Assembly (NCBI GenBank): GCA_027068385.1
Contig: JAMOTR010000060.1
Location: forward strand, 1 to 5,014
Direction: 5' to 3'
Length of the DNA: 5,014 nt
From: Candidatus Heimdallarchaeota archaeon
GTDB taxonomy: Archaea > Asgardarchaeota > Njordarchaeia > Njordarchaeales > JAMOTR01
Part shown: one piece after another, positions 1 to 4,304 of the stretch
How positions within the stretch are numbered: position 1 is the stretch's first letter
How the letters are laid out: every line of letters begins with the position of its first letter
Translations under genes and position numbers: made by a program
The notes under the pieces: model-generated
What the model saw: the letters and a program-made list of their open reading frames with translations, nothing else
The model's database searches: none
Told to the model about the DNA's origin: nothing

Positions 1-348
1 AGCCACTATAGGGAACCGACGATCGCGCAAAAAGGAGACGCCTAGTAGTTTATATGCGGGGGTGTTCCACCCGAACCGTAGAACCTCACCGGAAAGCGTC
101 CTATCCTTTAGAGCTCTAGCGTATATTATAGGGCCTTCCGGAGACACGCGCACGACCTCCGAGGACTCCGAATGTATAACTAAGAACTTACCGGTGATAC
201 CTTCGCGATACATCGCCTCCGCTAGAGCGATCCCGAAAGATCCCCTAAGAAGGTCCTCTTTTTCCTCCTTTACTACCCTCAAGTAGACGTCTAAATAAAA
301 ATCGGAATGCCTCCGCTCGTGAGGCTTCAGTACGGCTATGTCGCTCAT
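1..348 (-). CDS. Unrecognised archaeal protein, N-terminal 116 residues (runs off the left edge)
   Basis: An open minus-strand frame begins with ATG at 348-346 (MSDIAVLKPHERR) and stays open for 116 codons to the window edge, so the 3' end is missing. An in-frame TAG lies five codons upstream, so this is the first possible ATG. The translation is well balanced (FGIALAEAMYREG, KFLVIHSES, GPIIYARALKD) and uses the same ATA- and CTA-rich codons as its neighbours, which supports real coding. No signal peptide or membrane segment is seen; it looks like a soluble alpha/beta protein. The gene overlaps the last 104 bases of the transporter frame, and its start forms an ATGA with a TGA in a third frame, which suggests translational coupling in the same operon. 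I do not recognise the family and assign no function. A later start (for example ATG at residue 46) is possible but would discard plausible protein. Confidence 0.72.
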   Translation of the reverse strand, partial: MSDIAVLKPHERRHSDFYLDVYLRVVKEEKEDLLRGSFGIALAEAMYREGITGKFLVIHSESSEVVRVSPEGPIIYARALKDRTLSGEVLRFGWNTPAYKLLGVSFLRDRRFPIVA

Positions 349-1540
349 ATTCTTTGACCACTATCTGCGTTATCATGTCTTCAACGCCCTCGTATGAGTG
401 TATCCTAGTAAGAAGCTTCGCAAGGGCCCCTCCCATGCTACGCACGCGTACCTCCGCTATTATGTCGTATTCTCCCGATAGTACGGCTATGGAGCGTACG
501 TATTTTATGCCTTTGAGGAACTCTAAGGTCTTCTCTAAGTACCCCGGAGATACGCGTAAGAGTATGTATGCGGCTATCTCCGATAGGCTTAAGTCTATCA
601 CCCCGATCGTTACGAACGTTATTCCCGCGAGGCGTACTAACCGTATTAACCGATCGCTCGGCAACCCTCCGAAGACCCCCGGCATGATCTTCTCCATTAT
701 TATCGTAATCGGGAGGCCCAAGACTATAGAGAACGATAGTATAGCGTTCACTACGGACATCTTCCCCAAAGCGAGCGCGCGAATGTATAGCGCTACGGCT
801 AGGAATACTAGCGTCATGTCTATGGAGGTGAGGATCCGGACCCGAACGTTCCCTAGGGTCCTTATTATATTAATAGGATCTACGAACGGAAGTACGGAGA
901 GCGTTGTCGTAACGGCTAGGCCGTTGATTATCCGAAAACGCAAGTTTACCGTATCTACGTTACTCACCTTCGCTAGTCTCTGCATCGAGAATATCCGTAG
1001 AGTATTAAGCACGTTCATAGGTCCTAGCGCGAATAGCACCGATCTCCGATCCATAGCGCCGTGCTCTATCGTGGCGAGAACTGATCCGAGCGATACCGAT
1101 AATATCGCGTGTATCTCCGCTATGCTCGGCCTCGTGCGTTCTTGTAGCGCGTCGATGATGAGTAGGTATATCGTAGTGAGCTGAAGGAGCGGTAACATCG
1201 TAGCCGGAGAGAACTTGGAGACGCCATAGAAATAAGCGGCCGTTCCTAGTCCTCCGAAAACTATCGTAGCGAGATACCGTAGAAGACTATTCTTAGGTAT
1301 CAGGGTGATGCCCTTAAATCTAGGATCTATCCGGGCCCCTAAGGGAGAGCCGTTTCTCCTTATTTGTAGTACCGCTATCGTAGGCCGCGCTACTACAGCG
1401 CCTATGATTTCACACACGGCCGCGAACGTCGCAGCGTCTCCCACGAGGTAACGCGTGATGAACGTGTCCATCGTCACGTAAATGGCTGTAAAAATCGCGG
1501 ACGTAAGGGCGAGGGAGTAAGCCGTGGAGCGCGCTTTCAT
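245..1540 (-). CDS. EamA/DMT-like ten-helix transporter with C-terminal RAM (Lrp/AsnC effector) domain
   Basis: This 431-residue protein has about ten hydrophobic segments (roughly 8-30, 37-58, 87-105, 112-131, 142-159, 166-183, 203-221, 239-257, 262-281 and 302-318). That is the 5+5 pattern of the drug/metabolite transporter superfamily, with EamA-like glycine and proline motifs such as YFYGVSKFSPATMLPLLQ. Residues 321-401 then form a RAM domain, the ligand-binding module of Lrp/AsnC regulators: beta strand AAYILLRV, a helix, the signature GEYDIIA (356-362), a second helix and final strand TQIVVKE. EamA proteins normally have a cytoplasmic C-terminus, so the RAM domain should face the cytoplasm; a role in sensing or gating by an amino acid or related metabolite is inference. 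The substrate cannot be read from the sequence. Start ATG at 1540 lies 23 nt after the small RAM gene, behind a weak G-rich stretch. The last 30 residues are Arg-, Gly- and Ser-rich, overprint the next gene, and are probably not a domain. Confidence 0.85.
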   Translation of the reverse strand: MKARSTAYSLALTSAIFTAIYVTMDTFITRYLVGDAATFAAVCEIIGAVVARPTIAVLQIRRNGSPLGARIDPRFKGITLIPKNSLLRYLATIVFGGLGTAAYFYGVSKFSPATMLPLLQLTTIYLLIIDALQERTRPSIAEIHAILSVSLGSVLATIEHGAMDRRSVLFALGPMNVLNTLRIFSMQRLAKVSNVDTVNLRFRIINGLAVTTTLSVLPFVDPINIIRTLGNVRVRILTSIDMTLVFLAVALYIRALALGKMSVVNAILSFSIVLGLPITIIMEKIMPGVFGGLPSDRLIRLVRLAGITFVTIGVIDLSLSEIAAYILLRVSPGYLEKTLEFLKGIKYVRSIAVLSGEYDIIAEVRVRSMGGALAKLLTRIHSYEGVEDMITQIVVKEYERHSRTEASRAEAFRFLFRRLLEGSKGGKRGPS

Positions 1541-1543
1541 TAT

Positions 1544-2356
1544 TCACATCCCCACGGAGGACATTATGAGATAACCCGTTCCTTCTCTACTACATGGGTG
1601 TGCGTCCTTTCGATCCCTGGTATTCTGTCGATGTCTCTCGATACCTTGTATAACTCTTCTAAGCTCTCTACCTCTATGCGGGCGATTATGTCGTATATTC
1701 CCGTGACCACGCTCACGCGCTTCACTCCGTGTACCTCCGATAACCTCTTCGTAACCTCCTCTAAATGACCGCGCTCTACCACTATTAAAGCGTATGCGAT
1801 CACCATATCGGTCTTCGAACAGCTCTTTAATATGCTCTTTGAGATCTTCTAGTTCGTCGATAACGGGAGCATCTGAAGGAGCGAAGCGTCTTAGTGTCTC
1901 GTAACCGAACACCCTATAGTATTTATAAGCTTGAAGCCGCTGATCGAGCTTATCCGAGAGCCTCGCGATTTTAGCCTCCAAGGTTTTACCCTCGAGGAAC
2001 TCCCTCGCGATCTCTAGATACTCAGAATATAATTCCTCAGGTAATCCCGATAGAGCCTCCTTATACGCCTCGAGCTCATTTACCTCCACTAGACCCTTTT
2101 TCATAGCGGGCGAGGGTATGTCCCCTATCACGGCTTCGATAACGTCGTGTAACAGGACCATCTTCAAGACGCGCTCCACGTTCACCCTCTTTCCCTTCGA
2201 CCTCAACACGTCGCTTATTACCATAGCTATTATTGAGGCTCCGAACGTGTGATCGGCTACGCTCTCGGGATTCGGGATTCCTATAAGCTCCCGCCCGGTC
2301 CTACCCAACGTCTTAAGCCTAAACGCTCTAAGTAAGAATTCTATAAGCTCTTCCAT
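1544..2356 (-). CDS. HD-domain phosphohydrolase (YfbR/HDDC2-like), with an out-of-frame tail over the RAM gene
   Basis: Residues 1-183 are a typical HD-superfamily metal hydrolase of the YfbR/HDDC2 type, whose characterised members remove phosphate from deoxynucleoside monophosphates. The motifs are SVADHTFGASIIA (H36), the doublet in LLHDVIEAVIGDI (H70-D71, with E74 and D79), and D135 in ARLSDKLDQRLQAYKYY, giving the metal ligands and the acidic residues expected of the family. It should be a soluble cytoplasmic enzyme; the exact substrate is not readable. The family is normally about 170-200 residues, but this frame reaches 270. From residue 184 it translates the RAM gene in the wrong frame: about 19 of the last 84 residues are arginine and no fold is visible, so I treat residues 184-270 as overprinted and possibly non-functional. 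ATG at 2356 is the only sensible start, since an in-frame TAG lies a few codons upstream. The predicted TATA box at 2378-2384 puts transcription at or next to this ATG, so the mRNA is probably leaderless. Confidence 0.85.
   Translation of the reverse strand: MEELIEFLLRAFRLKTLGRTGRELIGIPNPESVADHTFGASIIAMVISDVLRSKGKRVNVERVLKMVLLHDVIEAVIGDIPSPAMKKGLVEVNELEAYKEALSGLPEELYSEYLEIAREFLEGKTLEAKIARLSDKLDQRLQAYKYYRVFGYETLRRFAPSDAPVIDELEDLKEHIKELFEDRYGDRIRFNSGRARSFRGGYEEVIGGTRSEARERGHGNIRHNRPHRGRELRRVIQGIERHRQNTRDRKDAHPCSREGTGYLIMSSVGM
1564..1806 (-). CDS. Stand-alone RAM-domain (Lrp/AsnC effector-binding) protein
   Basis: This 80-residue protein is a complete RAM fold without the helix-turn-helix of Lrp/AsnC regulators: strand YALIVVE, helix HLEEVTKRLSEV, strands VKRVSVVTGIYDIIARIEVE with the signature GIYDIIA (36-42), helix LEELYKVSRDID, and final strand THTHVVEKE. 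Known members form ring-shaped or dimeric assemblies that bind amino acids between subunits. By hand it matches the RAM domain of the downstream transporter at 18 of 45 positions in the first half. With no DNA-binding part it cannot be a classical regulator; it may be a ligand sensor or an assembly partner of the fused domain (inference). The gene lies entirely inside the longer HD reading frame, in the +1 frame relative to it. An in-frame TAG at 1851-1849 and the lack of an earlier ATG fix the start at 1806. No good Shine-Dalgarno is seen, so translation may be coupled to HD. It ends in TAA at 1566-1564. Confidence 0.88.
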   Translation of the reverse strand: MVIAYALIVVERGHLEEVTKRLSEVHGVKRVSVVTGIYDIIARIEVESLEELYKVSRDIDRIPGIERTHTHVVEKERVIS

Positions 2357-2369
2357 CGAGCTGGTATCG

Positions 2370-2376
2370 TTTTTAT
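2370..2376 (+). promoter_or_regulatory. TATA-like box for the zinc-ribbon/aIF2 beta/kinase cluster (leaderless)
   Basis: The plus-strand TTTTTAT is centred 25 nt before the ATG at 2398, the spacing expected for a leaderless archaeal transcript. No Shine-Dalgarno precedes the ATG. The upstream bases are not clearly BRE-like, so the call is weaker than for the opposite-strand box. The two boxes lie one base apart in the 41-bp divergent gap, so pre-initiation complexes on the two strands would probably exclude each other. Confidence 0.45.
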
Positions 2377-2377
2377 C

Positions 2378-2384
2378 CTAAATA
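2378..2384 (-). promoter_or_regulatory. TATA box for the HD-RAM-transporter operon (leaderless)
   Basis: On the minus strand TATTTAG is centred 25 nt upstream of the HD start codon at 2356, preceded by a purine-rich GAAAC that could serve as a BRE. Archaeal transcription starts about 25 nt after the TATA centre, so the message would begin at or next to the ATG. This agrees with the absence of any Shine-Dalgarno there. Confidence 0.5.
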
Positions 2385-2397
2385 CGGTTTCGAGCTT

Positions 2398-2604
2398 ATG
2401 ACTCGTTACGTTTGCTATATTTGTAAGTACCTCATGACCGAGCGTAGTCATATTATAACGATCGCCCCCAAGAAGGACTCTAGGAGGGTAGACGTGGGTC
2501 CCGTTCTAAACTTTAGCTGTAAGAACAACGTGTGTAACGCTAAACGTAACACCGTTATAGGTAAGCTCCCTCCTTATCTCTACCGTCTTAGGAAGGCTAG
2601 GTAA
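2398..2604 (+). CDS. Small zinc-ribbon protein of unknown function, upstream of aIF2 beta
   Basis: This 68-residue basic protein has two cysteine pairs, CYIC (C6, C9) and CKNNVC (C41, C46), separated by a strand-rich stretch (SHIITIAPKKDSRRVDVGPVLNFS). This is the layout of a zinc ribbon, although the second pair has four residues between the cysteines rather than two. The C-terminus (YLYRLRKAR) is strongly basic, which would suit binding to RNA or the ribosome, but that is inference. It stands 28 bp before the aIF2 beta gene on the same strand and probably shares its transcript, pointing to a translation-linked role. The start at 2398 fits a leaderless message. I do not recognise the family. 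Codon use matches the neighbours and the frame ends cleanly in TAA, so it is very likely a real gene. Confidence 0.8.
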   Translation: MTRYVCYICKYLMTERSHIITIAPKKDSRRVDVGPVLNFSCKNNVCNAKRNTVIGKLPPYLYRLRKAR

Positions 2605-2623
2605 GTTCATTTTTGATCCTTAA

Positions 2624-2630
2624 GAGGCGA
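2624..2630 (+). promoter_or_regulatory. Shine-Dalgarno site of aIF2 beta
   Basis: GAGGCGA differs at one base from the archaeal consensus GAGGTGA, and its last base ends two nucleotides before the ATG at 2633 (GAGG-to-ATG spacing of five). It supports this start codon and internal translation of a gene placed second in its operon. The HD and zinc-ribbon genes, which head their transcripts, have no such site. Confidence 0.55.
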
Positions 2631-2632
2631 GC

Positions 2633-3157
2633 ATGGAACACGACTTCGGAAGAACGCTTGAGGGTTATAAGGTACTTTTAGAAAAGGCTAGAAAAGAGCT
2701 TCCGAAGAAAGTAGTACATCGCTCGCGCTTCGTGATACCGGTACCCGAGGTAGAGATAGTGGGAAGGAAGAAGACCGTGATACGCAACTTCAAAGAGATA
2801 GCGGACGTTCTACATAGGCCTCCTCAACACATCGCTAAATACTTCACTAAGGTGCTCGCTACCCCGGCTACGACTACGGGTAAGGAGCTTATAATACGCG
2901 GGCAACACCCTAAGAGTCGCATCGTTCAGGTCCTGAAGAATTACGTTCAGGAGTACGTTATATGCCCCATATGCGGATCCCCCGATACGGAGCTCGTTAC
3001 GATCTCCGGCATCTTATATAAGCGTTGTAAGGCCTGTGGCGCGAGAACCCCAGTAAGAGAGCTTCGAGCGATTTTTCAACACCAGTGTATTTCGATAGAT
3101 GTTTCGCTTCCTTACGCTCGACGACGTATTAGTAGTAGGACGCCTAGTACTACTTAG
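2633..3157 (+). CDS. Translation initiation factor 2, beta subunit (aIF2 beta)
   Basis: aIF2 beta is one subunit of the heterotrimeric factor that brings methionyl initiator tRNA to the small ribosomal subunit. All the parts are present: an N-terminal helix (FGRTLEGYKVLLEKARKEL) of the kind that contacts the gamma subunit, the central alpha/beta domain (about 30-100, with VIRNFKEIADVLHRPPQHIAKYF and LIIRGQHPKSRIVQVL), and the C-terminal zinc ribbon with CPIC (C111, C114) and CKAC (C132, C135). The archaeal protein is usually about 135-145 residues and ends soon after the ribbon (here GARTPVR, residue 142). This frame continues to 174. The extra 32 residues include a segment that overprints the first 59 bases of the kinase gene and is rich in Arg and Ser. 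The tail is therefore probably an overrun rather than a domain. A good Shine-Dalgarno supports the start. Confidence 0.95.
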   Translation: MEHDFGRTLEGYKVLLEKARKELPKKVVHRSRFVIPVPEVEIVGRKKTVIRNFKEIADVLHRPPQHIAKYFTKVLATPATTTGKELIIRGQHPKSRIVQVLKNYVQEYVICPICGSPDTELVTISGILYKRCKACGARTPVRELRAIFQHQCISIDVSLPYARRRISSRTPSTT

Positions 3158-4304
3158 GGTAGATATTAACGTTCCGATAGACGTGGGTACGGGAGAAATC
3201 CTCGACGATACGCGTATACGCGCTATACTCCCAACCTTAGAGGAGCTCTCCGAAGCGCGCGTAGTGATCTTAGCGCATCAATCTAGACCGGGGTATAACG
3301 ACTTTACGTCCCTAGAGCCTCACTATTATGTTCTTAAGGACCTTCGGGGAGATAACGTATATTACGTTCCCGACATCATAGGACCCGAGGCGAGGAGAAG
3401 AATAGAGAAGTTGAAGCCCGGGGACGTGTTATTATTAGATAACGTTCGCCTATTATCCGAAGAGGTGCTCGAGATGCCTCCGGAAAAAGCGGCTAAAACG
3501 ATATTCGTGAGGCGTTTAGCTCCTCTATTTAACATATACGTGAACGACGCTTTTCCCACGGCCCATCGTTCTCAGCCGAGTCTCGTAGGGTTTCCGGAGG
3601 TTCTACCGGCCGTCGCTGGGAGGCTTATGGAGAAGGAACTAACGGCCATTAATAAGGCTCTTTTCTCAAGCGAGAGTCCTAGGGTATTCGTAATAGGCGG
3701 AGGAAAGGTAAAAACGAAACTTAGGGCCGCGTTGTATCTACTACAAGAAGATAAAGCGGATAAAATACTCTTCGGAGGAGCTGTAGCGAACGCTCTACTA
3801 GCGGAAAAAGGATACTTCAAGTTAGAAATCGATAGCGACGTTCGCGACTTAGCTAAAGCCGTACTAGATTACGAGGATAAAATCGTGCTCCCCGTCGACG
3901 GAGCCATAGAGGTCCATGGGGAACGCGTAGAGAAACCTATAGAAGAGCTCAAGGAACCGCCATTGGACATAGGCCCGTCGACTATAGAGCTTTTCGAACC
4001 ATACATAGAGGAGGCGCGTATACTCGTAGCTAACGGTCCGATGGGGGTATTCGAAAAGCCCGGATTCGATCGGGGTACGAGGCGCTTAGTGGAAATAATG
4101 GCCGCCTCTAAAGCGTATAAATTAATAGGAGGCGGTCATTTGGGTACCCTAATTAAGATGATGGGGGTAGAGGAGAAATTCGATCGGATCTCCACTGGGG
4201 GAGGGGCGTTATTATACGCTCTCACGGGGAGACCGCTTCCGGCAGTCCTAGCTCTGGAGAGGTACTACAAAAAGTTCCACGGTTTCACCGCCGCTCCCCG
4301 ATGA
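3099..4304 (+). CDS. pgk: Phosphoglycerate kinase (archaeal type)
   Basis: This cytoplasmic enzyme transfers phosphate between 1,3-bisphosphoglycerate and ADP to give 3-phosphoglycerate and ATP, in glycolysis or gluconeogenesis. The 401-residue length is normal. N-domain substrate motifs are RVDINVP (20-26), LAHQSRPG (58-65) and YVNDAFPTAHRSQPSLVG (147-164). The hinge and C-domain nucleotide motifs are GGGKVKTKL (200-208), LFGGAVANALL (224-234), PVDGAIE (265-271), NGPMGVFE (312-319), GGGHLG (344-349) and STGGGALL (365-372). The archaeal form has GGGH where bacterial enzymes often carry GGGD. The ATG at 3099 is directly preceded by an in-frame TAG, so no longer start exists and the overlap with aIF2 beta is real unless that gene is misread. 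No Shine-Dalgarno is visible; translation may be coupled to aIF2 beta or start from an internal promoter. It ends 20 bp inside the convergent UbiD gene. Confidence 0.97.
   Translation: MFRFLTLDDVLVVGRLVLLRVDINVPIDVGTGEILDDTRIRAILPTLEELSEARVVILAHQSRPGYNDFTSLEPHYYVLKDLRGDNVYYVPDIIGPEARRRIEKLKPGDVLLLDNVRLLSEEVLEMPPEKAAKTIFVRRLAPLFNIYVNDAFPTAHRSQPSLVGFPEVLPAVAGRLMEKELTAINKALFSSESPRVFVIGGGKVKTKLRAALYLLQEDKADKILFGGAVANALLAEKGYFKLEIDSDVRDLAKAVLDYEDKIVLPVDGAIEVHGERVEKPIEELKEPPLDIGPSTIELFEPYIEEARILVANGPMGVFEKPGFDRGTRRLVEIMAASKAYKLIGGGHLGTLIKMMGVEEKFDRISTGGGALLYALTGRPLPAVLALERYYKKFHGFTAAPR
4269..4273 (-). terminator. Possible U-run terminator after the UbiD gene
   Basis: The minus strand carries TTTTT eleven nucleotides after the UbiD stop codon at 4287-4285. 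This could act as a short archaeal U-tract terminator; it lies within the 3' end of the kinase gene and has no hairpin. Short T-runs occur by chance, so confidence is low. Confidence 0.22.

Noticed and set aside
62..286. A 74-codon plus-strand open frame at the left end
   Set aside because: It lies antisense to the better-supported minus-strand gene starting at 348, and its translation has no domain features.
354..1184. A 276-codon plus-strand open frame antisense to the transporter
   Set aside because: The minus strand holds a protein with clear membrane helices and a RAM domain. The plus-strand translation is rich in Ser, Thr, Arg and Ile without any recognisable domain, so it is a shadow of codon bias.
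1544..1806. The arginine-rich C-terminus of the HD frame as a nucleic-acid-binding domain
   Set aside because: The stretch is explained by wrong-frame reading of the RAM gene; no fold or repeat pattern is visible. I keep it only as a question about the junction.
1564..1806. The small RAM protein as an Lrp/AsnC transcription regulator
   Set aside because: It begins directly with the first RAM strand; there is no helix-turn-helix, and the upstream bases in its frame hit a TAG within 15 codons.
3362..3820. Two minus-strand open frames (3362-3559 and 3572-3820) inside the kinase gene
   Set aside because: Both are antisense to conserved kinase motifs and show only Ser/Ala-rich sequence typical of reversed coding strands.
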